Source: Amoebophrya sp. A120 (Eukaryota > Sar > Dinophyceae > Syndiniales > Amoebophryaceae). Taken from it: 64,000 bases of DNA. The position numbers were made by a program, and so were the translations under genes. The DNA is taken from assembly GCA_905178155.1 (NCBI GenBank), contig CAJINV010000014.1, positions 1,291,858-1,355,857 of the forward strand, read 5' to 3'. This document shows, one piece after another, positions 1 to 11,000 of this stretch (positions are counted from its first letter, which is position 1; the number at the start of each line of letters is the position of its first letter). The notes beneath the pieces were generated by a model, which saw nothing but the letters and a program-made list of their open reading frames with translations, did not search any database and was not told the origin of the DNA.

Positions 1-110
1 ATACGGTTCATCTCGCCTTTTAGAGTAAGAAAGTAGAGATGCGATGAAGAAGTCCAACTTGGATTTTCATCTAGCAGATTCTAAATGAACTACTAGGGAT
101 AGGAATAGCT

Positions 111-2559
111 ATGGCCTCCACAACCTCCACGTCGATTGCAGCCAACAACACGTCTTTGCCCCTCATCCGCGGTCTCTTGGACCAACTGCAGGCGCACATC
201 GAGGAGTATTCCATGAGTACCAACCGCACCCGGTGGAAACGGTTGAAAAACGACATCATCCTCAAAGACCAGGATTACGAGCAGGCACTGAAGCGACTAG
301 ATCCCAAGAAGGGCGACTATGCATTGCAAATATGTCTGGGTCTGGAAAAATGCCAGGTTTGTCATGCTCTGCTAGCATGACTGTCAACGTCAAGTCTGTC
401 ATGCAAGGTACCCACAAGCGCCACTTTTGTGTCATGCAAAAACCCAGCACCAGCTTCTCATGCAGAATAGGCAACACCAAGCGACTCAAAAACCTGTCAT
501 GCTGAGCCGGCATTCCTGGCGTTCTCTTGATTCGCCAACCAGCATCAGAAGTTTCAGACCCAGACACATTTGCATTTCATAGCGACCTGGAAGTCCCGAC
601 GTTCGTTGAGGCCCAGTTGAAGGACGACCTATCGGCGCTGGGCACCGTGGCGGCGGATGTCGCTGGGCACAGTTTTTTGTAACCTCTAAAGGCACGCTTG
701 ATGAACTTGTTAGCTGTACCAATTCAAGAACAAATCTGCGTTTTTTTTGCAACCCGGAAGAGCGTAGTAGAACAAGGACAAGCTGGTTGGTACCGGTCGT
801 CACCTCCGGAGTTGTGCACGACTTGACACCGATCCTGAAAATGCCAGTTTTGGCTCACCATAATTTGATGACCAATCACGACGCGGTCGAAAATTTCTCA
901 TTTGGAATCCGAATTCAACAAGAGCTGTTGACCACAACGAAGCCTCTTCTACATAAACCGGCTCGATTTTTTTCAAGAGCAGCCAGCTCTTTTGCGGACC
1001 AGGACGGTGCCGCTGGTGATGCTGTAGACAACAACGTTGCCGCAGGCGAAAGCAGCACAGTGGGTGCCCAGGCAGGGGATGGAACTACAGGAGATGCGGC
1101 TTCGCCTACCCCCGCTCCTTTCTTCATCGACCCCGTCGACGGGAAGCGTACGTCGATGGAATTGAAGCAGTTTCCGGACAAAATCCCCTCTGTGATCTCC
1201 CCGTTGGACAACGTCCGGATAAAGCAAGTCTTTAACGTTCTCGGAAACAAGGCGATCACTTCCGCAGAGGAAGCGACGACAAACGAAAACACATCTGGGT
1301 GGCCGAAGAATTTCTGGAAGAAGTTCAACCAGCTGGTGCTCTCGAATGTGTGGAACGATTTCAAGGCGGCGTGTCAAGCCGGAAAGCTGGACAAGAAGGG
1401 CAAAAATAACACCCCCCTCGGGTGGGCGCCGCGCATCGAGGAAAAGAAGATGCAGATGGCCGAGGGGTGCGAAGTCATTTACCAGAGCTTGAAGAACAGG
1501 ATCGGGAAAGCGAAGGATTTAGTGGTTGGAAAACAGGACTACTTTGCGGTGCCCGGTGACCCAGTGGAGGAGTTCAACACCCCTGGAGGCGGGGGAGCAG
1601 AAGACGAACCACCGGTGAGTTTCTCGATCGATCCCTCTGAAGATGAGGGGGCAAGAACATCAGAAGTAGAACAAGCAGGACGAGGACCTTTTTACTACCC
1701 GGTTCTCCAGGGCCCGAACCAATTCCACAAGTTGTGTATGCCGGGCGGCGGCGACAAATCCTGGCTCGTGAACTTGGAACGCACCTGCAACGCCTACCAC
1801 AAGGAGCGGCAGGCGGAGTTGCAGGCCGAGGAGCCGGCACCGGAGGACGTTTTCCGGAATCCGGAATTGGCGAGCGCCGACGCGTCGCCGGCAGCTGTGG
1901 CGGAAAAGGAGGCGAAGAAGGAAGAATTCCGGAAGAGCATGGCGAAGATCCACGACGCCGGCGGGGGTCAGGTGGAAAAGCCGCTAGCGTCCTCTTCTTC
2001 CGGCACGGCTATCAGGTCGATTGACGGCCGGGGCTATGAACTGCAAAAGTATCGTACTCGCAACATGAATGCACTACAAATTTTCTCAGCATGAGAAATA
2101 AAATTTGTAATGCTGATACTGATTTGCCTTGACAAAGAAAATTGTAATGCAAGACCTGCATTTATACGAGTAAGATACTTTTGCACAGCAACATAGGGGC
2201 TGGCCGCCCATCCAACTACCGGATTTCAACGTGAAAAAGTTGCTGCAAAAGAGCGACTTCTCTCTCGAGGACTTAGAGAAGAAAGGCCTGCAAATCCGGT
2301 GCATTCCGCTGGAGAAGTGGGACCCCAGTGTGCCGAACAAAATGAACACGATTGTGGAACCGCTAGTGACGGAGAGTACCAGCACGAGCTTCAAAGTACC
2401 CGACGGGTCGGTTCGAGAATTTCTGGAATTGTGAACAATTTTTTCCATGAAGCTCTACTGATGTGTACTTACAGGACGAGCCGCTTGTTCATTGGCTTTC
2501 TGCTGTTGACGTTCCTCTTGTCATTGATTGTGGCGCGTTTTGCACGGGCTGACTCTTGA
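111..2559 (+). CDS. Tail-anchored protein of unknown function, five exons
   Basis: Function not recognised. The model joins 111-325, 583-678, 783-2043, 2189-2430 and 2475-2559 (1899 nt, 632 residues). The first ATG at 111 opens a polar N-terminus (MASTTSTSIAANN). Exon 3 encodes an acidic, Ala/Gly-rich stretch and then a more ordered part (around FPDKIPSVISPLDNVRIKQV). The last exon, reached through a 44-bp GT-AG intron, ends in a hydrophobic helix (SRLFIGFLLLTFLLSLIVA) eight residues from the stop, which suggests a tail anchor. If that small intron is not used, the protein stops at 2434 without the anchor. Introns 1 and 3 are introners with inverted repeats. An alternative acceptor for intron 3 at 2197 also keeps frame. 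The coding character is good in 1000-2043 and weaker in 783-980. Confidence 0.6.
326..582 (+). repeat. Introner element, family B, copy 1 (GC-AG intron)
   Basis: The termini are inverted repeats: GCAAATATGTCTGGGTCTGG at 326-345 and its near-complement ending at about 573. Reading frame on both sides is preserved if the intron runs from GC at 326 to the AG at 581-582, so the acceptor lies about 8 nt outside the inverted repeat. The interior contains several copies of a short GTCATGC-like motif. A second copy with the same ends lies at 50360-50619 in another gene. Confidence 0.7.
679..782 (+). other. Conventional GT-AG intron of the first gene
   Basis: The donor GTAACC follows the exon phase, and the acceptor AG at 781-782 restores the frame of the long downstream exon. 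Length is 104 bp. It is T-rich and has no inverted terminal repeats, unlike its neighbours. Confidence 0.55.
2044..2188 (+). repeat. Introner element, family A, copy 1
   Basis: It begins CAAAAGTATCGTACTCG and ends with the inverse CGAGTAAGATACTTTTG followed by CACAG. The 145-bp intron interrupts the codon series, and the frame resumes at 2189. Because a G is shared on both sides, the junction can be written CA-AG or GC-CA. An acceptor at 2197 would make it GC-AG and also keeps frame. Related copies are at 47520-47651 and inside 49578-49732. Confidence 0.75.
2431..2474 (+). other. Very short GT-AG intron (44 bp)
   Basis: Donor GTGAAC and acceptor TTACAG. Splicing replaces the stop at 2432-2434 with a frame that encodes a hydrophobic C-terminal helix. 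Other genes in the window have introns of 39, 43 and 58 bp, so this size is plausible here. Confidence 0.5.
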
Positions 2560-3851
2560 CATGATCCTTGACGTAATATAATAAATACCTGACTATGACT
2601 TCCCGGACGGAGGCTGGAGCCCTCTGAACGCAATCATACCGCGGCACTGTTCTACAACCTGAGCCTGAGCGAAGTATGCAGAATTTCATGGTGTCTTTTC
2701 TGCAGCTAGACTTCTTTTTCCAATTCTACACAAATGGAAATTCCAGAACGACCTTAGTATTCGCATTCGGTTCTTCTGTGCTGCAGATATGGAAAGCGAA
2801 GCCTCGGTCGTGAAGCTTATGTGCTGGCGCCTACTTGTGTAGCAATAAATATGTTCCTGCTGTATGTTGCGCCAGGCGTTGTATAGTACTAGCACCGCGT
2901 CCACCAGTCCAGCACCTGGAAGATAATCACATTCTCGGTAAAAGTGCTGTGGTACCTACTCTCGTGCAACACTATCGTACAAGGACACCGACACAAGAAC
3001 GACTCGGTGATGAATTGTAATTACCCATCTCGTCCAGGTCCACGTCCACGTGCATGAAAGATACAGCTCGTCCTTGCTCAGATGATCATCGTACCGGAAG
3101 ATTTGTTTCTGTCGGTTTTATGCTGATGAAACCTTTGACAGCATACACGGTAACTGTAAAGTAGCGCCAAGATGAAGGCCAACCAAGAACGTCGTGATAG
3201 TTTCTACAACGTTGTCACCACGCAAATAAACAGGCCCATTTCCAGCAAAACCCCTTGCAAGATACACATTTGATTCGTCCTCAGAAACAAGCACATGAAC
3301 TTCATATTTGCTGCCGTTTGCGATTTCTTTTTGGAGGATGATGTGACGAATTTCTAGATCAATTTCAATTATTCTTATGCCGAATTCGAACTAGAGGCGC
3401 AACTTCTTTTTTCTCGCTAATGATCTAAATTTGACACAATATTCGAATCCGATTAGAAATTAATCCCATGTCATTCGGCACAATATGACTACACCTCAAT
3501 TTTGTACGGAAAAGCGATACAATTCGCTATTCTCTTGTCGCGCTGCTTTATTTTGGTGATACAGTTTGAGCTCTAGAAGTTTCGCTTTGACTATTCCATT
3601 TTCGGTAAAAATACGTCGTGTATTGGTATTCACAAAGAGTTTCACGGGTTCGGTGGATGCGCCACCTCGCAGCGGAAAAAGTTCTCGCAGCTTTCCGAAA
3701 TAAAAGTAGCACAGGAATTTTCAACACCAGCGGCACTTCCTCATCGTCGTGATCGTCGCGAAGCCGCTGTAACTACAAACCTAACCATCAGAGCTGTTGC
3801 CACCGTCACAGCAAGAGGTAAAACCGCAGCCACACCGAAGATATAGGAGCG
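2560..3851. other. Intergenic region, no gene recognised
   Basis: No long open frame or recognisable domain on either strand. A short stretch near 2588-2660 reads like coding sequence (DYDFPDGGW) but cannot be connected to a neighbour in frame. The rest is AT-rich and probably holds the 3' and 5' untranslated parts of the flanking genes. Confidence 0.5.
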
Positions 3852-5220
3852 ATGCAGTCGCGCGGCAACGCGGGTCAGCCTCAGGGACCTTCGCAGCCCA
3901 AGCCCAAAGCGAAGAAGAAGCAGACCATTGAGGATATCAACGAGATTAAGAAGGACCTGGTGAAGCCCTTTCGCACGCTGCACAGCACGTACGACCCCTT
4001 TCAACAGATTCACGGGTTTGGCGACGGGTCGGTCTACTTCGCGGAAGATGCCTGCGGATTCGATCAAATTGTGATAGACGAGTACTGCGACGCCTTTCGG
4101 CTGTCCGACGAATTTGGGGACGGGTTTGTGAATTACAAGGACCTACCGGTCATCATGATCCGGGTGGGTGCGTTTCCGCGATACAGCCTTCCGGAGCTGG
4201 GCGAAATCGACCGCGGCACCGCCTCGACGTAATATTGTGATTTTTTTTATGTTCTTGATCAGATCAGAGACAAGGCGGCCTTCATTCAAAAGATCAGCGG
4301 CAGGCGCTGGGGCAGAGTGCCGAGCGCCAACGGGGGAGAACACTGGCAACTAGAAAGCGACCAAGAAATTCGCTTTACGGTGACGGGAGAAGATTTCTGC
4401 GAAAACACGGGGCGAGAAATCAAAGACGTTGCGGGCCAAGCCTTCTACCGCAACCAGGAAGGCCTGTGGGTTGCGGAGTGACGCCGGCCGTCACAAATCT
4501 GTGTTCGAGTGTACGTCCACTCAAAGAAGGATGAGAAAAGACAATTTACAATGTCACGGACAAACACAAAGATGATGATGATGATGATGATCAGATCAGA
4601 CCTACAGACCACTTTTGAAATAATTCAATGGTTTTTCTCGTCATGTCGTGGTCGTGCTCGTCGTGTATCATGAAGACCTGCATGCAATGGTTTTGCGCTG
4701 CGTATACGATCCCGGCACAATGAAAATAAGTAAGTAAATCAATCCTTATCCTCCAAATCACAGTCCCTGGGTGTTTAAGCGGTTGGAGCATTGCGTGAAT
4801 GGGATCGACGAAGAGGGCACGAACATGTACGATTTTCAGTTCTTTCTGAAGTTGATGCGGAAGTGGGACGAAAACGGCCACAAGTACCTCGGGCAAGACG
4901 AGCTGTTGAATGCCTTCCGGATTTTGGATCTAGACAACAGCGGGTTTATCACAAGCAACGAGGTCAGGCAAATCATGAACGTGTTCGGCGACAAACTGTC
5001 GCTGGAAGAAGCAGATGGTATGCTGGAACTCGCAGACTTGGACGGGAACGGAAACATCAACTACGAAGAGTTTGTCGGGATCGTCGTCCAACAGATCGTG
5101 AAGAAGGGAAAACCACGGCAAGACTCCTCCGTGTCGGGTAACACGAGTCGCCCGCATAGCCGATTAAGTGGCGCGGGGGGAGGGGGTCTGGGGGCGACCA
5201 GTATCCCCGCGGGAATTTGA
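3852..5220 (+). CDS. EF-hand calcium-binding protein, three exons
   Basis: The model joins 3852-4228, 4268-4477 and 4764-5220 (1044 nt, 347 residues). Both introns are GT-AG (39 and 286 bp), and the frame is continuous through both. The C-terminal half contains two textbook EF-hand loops, DLDNSGFITSNE and DLDGNGNINYEE, each with Asp at position 1 and Glu at position 12, paired as in the calmodulin/centrin/calcineurin-B superfamily. A degenerate EF-like segment (DEFGDGFVNYKD) lies in exon 1. The N-terminus is basic and Pro/Gln-rich, and the tail after the last EF-hand is Ser/Gly-rich. It probably binds Ca2+ and acts as a cytosolic sensor or regulatory subunit. The central part (exon 2) is not a familiar domain. 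I would not assign a specific family beyond EF-hand. Confidence 0.85.
4229..4267 (+). other. 39-bp GT-AG intron
   Basis: Donor GTAATA and acceptor ATCAG. Joining 4228 to 4268 creates the in-frame codon ACA between the two coding exons. It is among the shortest introns in the window. Confidence 0.75.
4478..4763 (+). other. 286-bp GT-AG intron with GATGATGAT tract
   Basis: Donor GTGACG follows codon position 2 and acceptor CACAG restores the frame (giving VADPWVFKR). The interior contains a short (GATGAT)n run near 4571-4590. Confidence 0.75.
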
Positions 5221-6285
5221 TGTTGAGAGAGCAGGAACAAATTGAAATTCTCTCATCAGATTAAAGGAACGAATTTTTTATGTAGGCTTCATTTCTGCAA
5301 ACGAAACTTTCGTACAGATAAAAAGATTGTAACGGTAATACTACTAGCTTTTGAAAAAGGTTCAGACTTTTGATACCCCGGTGGGTCATCTGAATTTGTA
5401 TGGTCGTGAACATAGCTCTGCTGAAATAGTGCTTCGGAATACTATACGTCATTCTGGGTATTATTTGCGGACCCAAGTCCACAGTAGAACGTATGGCCGG
5501 GGTACAAGCCGGTCTAGGGGGCGGGGTTCGAGCTCCCTCTGAAGGTGAACAATGAGGCCTGTTTCTGTTTCGGGCATACTCCGTTTGTATTTTTTTACTC
5601 CCCTAGCGTTTGTTTTGTTGTTTTAACTTGCGTTTTCATGTTTGAAAAAAAAACCGTGAACAATAATCAAGAAAGTACTAGAGAACTGGACAGATGAACA
5701 TTTGTGGAACTTTTTTTCGTACTATAAACGGTAGTAAAAAGAGGTAAGCTAGAAGGTCTTGACGAACAGGACGCCGTACCGGCACTGGAGATCAGAAATA
5801 GTACTCATATCGTGGCGAAGTAAGTACTAGCACAGGCAGCTTCATCTTGAGATGGTACGACGTAGAACTAAATTTTGGATGATCGCGAAGATGTTGAATG
5901 ATTTCACTCCCACGGCAACAGTAAAAGTTTTGGTACATAATTTCCAGTATTCACAAAGATACGCGATTCGTAATTTGATTTTGTTCATTAAAAAAAAGCA
6001 AAAAATCCTACATTGTCTCCCGATACTACAAGACGAAACACGACCAGAGGACGTGCCAACAGCTTTTTTTGTATGACAACAATAAAAACCAAAAAAAATA
6101 AAAAAAAATATTTCCGAAGCGGAGACAGGATAAGACTTCATCGGCCAATCAAACATGTTGAACTCGTGGCATTTTGAACTTTTTTATTGATAGCATTGGT
6201 CTACAACAAACAGGCTCTGCTTTTCATCGATCATGAAAGACGGAACACTAGCTACGCCCTTCTAATTTTTCGAACTCTCAGCAGC
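5221..6285. other. Intergenic flank 5' of the retrotransposon
   Basis: AT-rich and without a convincing gene. Short open frames such as 5852-6076 lack any domain and have AT-driven composition. It ends at the ACTAG target-site duplication of the LTR element. Confidence 0.5.
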
Positions 6286-6290
6286 ACTAG
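6286..6290. other. Target-site duplication, left copy (ACTAG)
   Basis: ACTAG sits directly before the TG of the left LTR, and an identical ACTAG follows the right LTR at 25481-25485. This is the 5-bp duplication expected from retroviral-type integrase. Confidence 0.9.
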
Positions 6291-6767
6291 TGTAGCGACG
6301 GGTGTCCATAGAAACCGTCTGTACACCATTCTCACCGTGTTCGAAGCGCAAAATAGCATTACAGATTTGCGAGGACAACATGAAAAGATCTTTTCTCCGC
6401 AACAACAAATTCCATTCAACAATAAAAATGAAGTAGATCACGAAATTCTTCTTGTGTACGAAAAAACGTAGCAACAATTTTCCAACACTAGAAATTGTAA
6501 TCCGGACTTCATAGCACGCGAAATTGGCGAGGCAAAACAGTGATGATGAATTTGCGCTGCTTCCAAAAACCATTTTGAACCCAAAAACAGTTAGGAAGTT
6601 TGAGACTACGACGTGCCGCAAACTGCATTGAGCACGCCTGTAAATCTTGAAGTTCAACATCTGTGACAAAACTTGAAAGTAAAATTACAATTGTGAATTC
6701 TTGTTCTCTGTGAAATCATCTTCACGAGAAACTTGCATTCTGTGTTCCACTAAGCACTTTTGCTACA
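6291..6767 (+). repeat. 5' long terminal repeat (477 bp)
   Basis: Direct repeat of 25004-25480 with TG...CA ends and a 6-bp terminal inverted repeat (TGTAGC/GCTACA). It should contain the element's promoter and processing signals. I could not place a TATA box or polyadenylation signal with confidence. Confidence 0.95.
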
Positions 6768-6768
6768 G

Positions 6769-6788
6769 TGGTACATCAGCCGGCTCGA
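6769..6788 (+). promoter_or_regulatory. Candidate primer-binding site
   Basis: It starts one base after the LTR with TGGTACATCAGCC. The leading TGG would pair with a tRNA CCA end, and the inverse strand reads TTCGAGCC, resembling a T-arm, a few bases further in. The spacing between the T-loop-like part and CCA is about two bases shorter than in a standard tRNA, so the primer was not identified. Confidence 0.45.
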
Positions 6789-6886
6789 AAAGACACCGGG
6801 TCAAAGAGAACAAACCGGATAAATAATCCGGAGCCAGTTTTTTTGCATTTAAAAACCGGCAATATTAAACAAAATGCTTTATTTAA

Positions 6887-8059
6887 ATCTCAAAACGTCG
6901 ATGGCAACGCAAAGTGACTTCTTCTTCATCCAAATCCACCAGCAGCAGCTCGTCGGTCAAGGCAAATAAGCCGGTCGCCGACGCGGCCTGGGGCGCAATC
7001 GACTGTGGAGCAGACTGCTCGGTGATAGATAAAAACAAGGATTGGAGGGAAGCAACTGTATGTAATTGGCAGGCGGCAGTAGCAATCGCAGCCGCCTACC
7101 CAGAAAGCAATACGGTATTCGCGGTAACAAATCTGCCGGTGCAAACGTACAACGACGGCGGATCACCGGAAATACACCGAACAGAAGTAATCCTCTCCCC
7201 GCGCGGACTTGAAAAAGTCTTGCTGCTGGACACGGACGAGGTCAATAAGTGCTCGGAAACGCTCTTGGTGAAGTTGCGGGAGCAAGAGGCGGACGGAGAA
7301 ATCCGGCTCTTCCCCCCGAAGGAAAACGCTTTCGTCGGCGGCGTGAACATTAACGCTGAAAAGGCCGAGGTAGGACAAAAATTGCTTCGCACACCGGCGA
7401 CAGTCGAAGAGTACAACTCACCAAAAACCGGGCACGACTACCACGAAATTTACGACACTCTCCACCGCTTCTTCCCGCACGAACAAGACCTCCCAAAAGG
7501 GTATCGATGCAAAACTTGCGGTACGTCCGCAGACCCCGCCTCTCCGCTGTATCAAACCGAGGACGAAACTACAGCGTACGCGTGGGAGGCTGCGAGAAAA
7601 AAGTCGGGAACAAGCACGAGATTGCAATCGTACCGGGGTGGCGCGCAAATAAAGCACGCCCCTGGTGTCAGGGTTCAGTTGGACGACGACACAAGGCGGT
7701 ACTTCGAAGCAGGCCGCCTTGCGCCGAGGTTGAAGGACAACGCGAAAAAACAGTTAGACGCGATTCTCTGCGACATAAACAACACTCCGAGCGCGAGCCA
7801 CTACTGCGACGCCAAGCGTGTCCTCGATTACGAGCTGAAGACCTTGGCGGGAAACAACACGGAGTGGGTGCAAGCGACGTTCAGCTGGTTCAAGAAAAAC
7901 AATTTGGGACCGGATCACGACACTCGGTTCGTCTACGTGAACCCCTCCGAAATCACGCCCTGGGACGTGGTGAACGCTTTCGCGCAATTCGACTATCCCG
8001 CCTTCCAATTCCTTGACTGCGACCTAAACCGCATTAGCGCAGACGAGCTGGAGTGCTAA
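6887..8059 (+). CDS. Retrotransposon ORF0, unassigned, no methionine in frame
   Basis: The frame is open from 6887 to the TAA at 8057-8059 (about 390 codons) and has coding-like composition, but it contains no ATG at all. In-phase neighbours ATG at 6874 and 6901 lie in the other frame of a Ser-rich start region, so a +1 shift within about 6901-6969, or an indel in this copy, would be needed to begin translation. The product is Ser-rich at the start. It has one CXXC pair (CKTCG) near the middle, and I recognise no domain. It stops 8 nt before the ATG of the Gag-like ORF, so translation could be coupled. It could be an extra N-terminal Gag domain. Confidence 0.6.
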   Translation: MSKRRWQRKVTSSSSKSTSSSSSVKANKPVADAAWGAIDCGADCSVIDKNKDWREATVCNWQAAVAIAAAYPESNTVFAVTNLPVQTYNDGGSPEIHRTEVILSPRGLEKVLLLDTDEVNKCSETLLVKLREQEADGEIRLFPPKENAFVGGVNINAEKAEVGQKLLRTPATVEEYNSPKTGHDYHEIYDTLHRFFPHEQDLPKGYRCKTCGTSADPASPLYQTEDETTAYAWEAARKKSGTSTRLQSYRGGAQIKHAPGVRVQLDDDTRRYFEAGRLAPRLKDNAKKQLDAILCDINNTPSASHYCDAKRVLDYELKTLAGNNTEWVQATFSWFKKNNLGPDHDTRFVYVNPSEITPWDVVNAFAQFDYPAFQFLDCDLNRISADELEC

Positions 8060-8067
8060 ACAATTCT

Positions 8068-11000
8068 ATGAACGACACCACGGGGACGCCAGCGTCGCCA
8101 GCCATGTCGAGCATGGAAGAAGCACTTGACGACCTCCAGGAAGCGGAGCAAAAAACAGCCGCCGCGGGAGAGCAGCAGCAACAAGAAATCGGGCTGGTTG
8201 TCAGGGCAACAGAAGGAGAAATAACAGTGTCCGCGGGCGGCGAACCGCAAACCCCGGTGCTGTTCACTTCTCTGTCTTCAAATGTCTCAATGCCAGATGC
8301 AGAAAGCGGAAACCGCTTGCAGCCGCCGCGGGGAGCGAATACAGAAATAAACTTCAGCCTCAGCTCGATAACAAACGAGTCATTTCTTGCAGAATTGCTG
8401 GCCTTGTGCGAGAAGAACAGGGACGAAATGACGACGAAAATCGGCAGCGTTGCGGCAAACTGCGAAAACGGGATTGCCGGGCTACATCGTCGACTGGAGC
8501 TGCAGCACAGCGGCACTCGCGGAGAAATCGCGACACTGCAAAATCGCGACTCGATGCTGGACAACAAAATCCAAGATTTCAAAGGGGAATTATTGCAGAA
8601 CCATGTTACGCAGATTACCGCGGTGGAGAAAATCCAAGCGGACTTCTCCGCCCTCGAGCAAAACTTCGGAGCAATTATCGGCCAGCATCTCAAACAGCAG
8701 CTGCTCGCAGTCCTCGCAAACGACCCGCAGTTCCACGCGCTACACATCATGGTCAATAAGCCCCAGGCAATGGAAATGGTGCAGGAAGCAATTAGCCGTT
8801 CGTACAAGCTAGCAGAGCTGTTTGGAAAGCTAGAAGATAGGGTAAACATCCAGGTGCTGGTGGCATTGCAACAGGTCCCACAAGTCCGGGATCTGGTGTC
8901 GTCGGTCTGCGAGCTTGTCTTGAAAAACGAAGCAAACCAGAAGGCCATTCAAGCCACAGCACAAGCGGTTGCGCAAGACGTGGCAGACGCAGCCAGCGAC
9001 AACCTCATCATGTACAAACAGCAAATCGAATTTCAGGTCGATGGCCAGGCGACAAAGCAAGAGCAGACTCAACAAGACCAAATCCTCATCGATCAGCAAA
9101 TCCGCTCCCTCGCAGAAGATAGGCAGAATCTAGCAGGCCGCGTGGAGAAAACCGAAGAAGCGATAGTCTTGCTCCAGCACGCTGCGACAATAAACGCTGA
9201 AAATCCGCCTGCTGCGCATAACACGCAATCAGCCAACTCCGAAATCTCGGCTCTGTTCCCAGATATGACGCTGGCAACGCGCATGGAAAAGTTGGAGCGT
9301 CGGCTACAAACGGACGATGAGTTCGCTCAACGCCTTTGCAAGCTCGAAATCTCATCAGCTATCAAGCCCTTGCAGGAATCTCTGGAAAAACTGCAACTGC
9401 AACCGCCGCAGCAGCAAGCGAGTCTGCAAGTCGAACCGTTGGCAAGTACGGATGCAGAAACGACCAGTAAGCTTGATGGCGTCTTCGAGCAGAAGCAACA
9501 TGAGATAAATGATTTCTTCGTGGACAAAAAGAAAATTTTCGTTGACGAAATGCAAAAATCCAAAGCCGAAATTGAAAGTTTCTTTGCAGGAAAAAAGAAG
9601 GAGGTCGACGACGCGCGTGACAATCTTGCCGAATTGCGCGCGTCGCTGCAGGAAAAACTCGACAAGCTCGGAGGCGAAGATGTCGTGAGCCGGCAGCTTC
9701 TGCTGGAGGAGAAGTGGAAACAGCTCGACCATAAGCTCCACGAAAGCCAGGTCTCGCTGCAAACCAAGCTGGAGCAGCTAAACGAAACTAAGGAGCAGCA
9801 CCAGGACGACTTGCGGGACGCCAAACTCAACATAAACCTGCACAACAGCCAGCTGCAAATCCTTACGGACCTTCTGCAAACCAAAGCGCCCAACAGGAGA
9901 GAAAACGATAATAGGACGGTAAGCGACCGGTTAGTCGAGCTCGAGGATGCGGTGCAAGAGTGGAATGAAGCCGCAGAGCGGCACAGCTTCTTCGACGAGG
10001 CCGAATACCTCACATGCCCGCAAGCAGCTCCAGCAACTGTAGGGACGCAAAGCGAGAGAATTAGCACGACAATCCAGAACAACCCAGGACAAGCCGCAGC
10101 CGCGCAGGTTTTTGACATCTCCACGCCAGCCAAAGCCGGGGAAATCCGAGGTCAAGATCCGCTGTCGCAGCAGCAAGCACTGATGTCGCCGGAGCAGAAA
10201 GAATACGCGAGAAACCTCTCGGCCGCGCAGCCGCGCTGCAGCGCGGAAGCAGACCGTGACCCTCCAGCAATCAGAACATCATATCATCCGCCCGTGCAAA
10301 GCTCGACTCTACAGGCCGCGAACATCTGTGATGCAATTATGTCGCAGAAGAAGACTCCCGCATCCGTGAATTCGCAAAGAGGCGCATTCGCAGCAGGGTT
10401 CGGTGCTGCCGCTCCTCCGCAGGGTGCACATTATGCGCCGCGATTCTCCAGCTCCAGTGCCGCAAGCAGCGAGATGCACTACTACTCCGAGCAAAATTTT
10501 AACTTCGGAAATTCGCCGCCGGCAAGAGCAATGCCTGCCCCGCGTGAAAGCAACCCGTACACGGAAACGGCGCAAAATAGAGAGGCAGCATTCTCGTTCT
10601 TTGCCCAGCAAAACCAACAGCAAGGCGCATATGCGTACCCGCAGCAAAACGAGCAGCAACAGTACCAAATCGCGAACTTGCCCACGGGAAGCTGGGCGTC
10701 GCATGACTTTGCAGGAGCCAACCTCCCGTCCCTCCGACAACAGCAAAGCGGTGCGTTCTTTGAAAAAACGCTGTCGCGGCGGGGAAGCGCGGAATCGGAC
10801 GTTGGAGACAGCGCCAGTGTAGTGGCGTCAATCGCCGGGGTTTCCGCAACCGCCTCCTCCGCAAGCGCAAGCAGCAAGCTCGTATCAGCAGTTGGCGACG
10901 GTGTAGGACAAACGGAATATTTCGCAGCCGAGCTCGTACCACGAAATGAGCGCGCGTGGCGCTCGCGCTTCGGAGGCACTGCAAAAATCCTCGCAACAGA

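Noticed and set aside
5490-5545. GGTTCGAGCTCC resembling a tRNA T-arm
   Set aside because: No matching acceptor, D-arm or anticodon arm could be placed upstream.
8034-8948. 304-codon minus-strand open frame (and similar ones at 9327-10133 and 12669-13469)
   Set aside because: Shadows of the Gag-like ORF, rich in Ser/Cys/Arg as expected from antisense of this codon usage.
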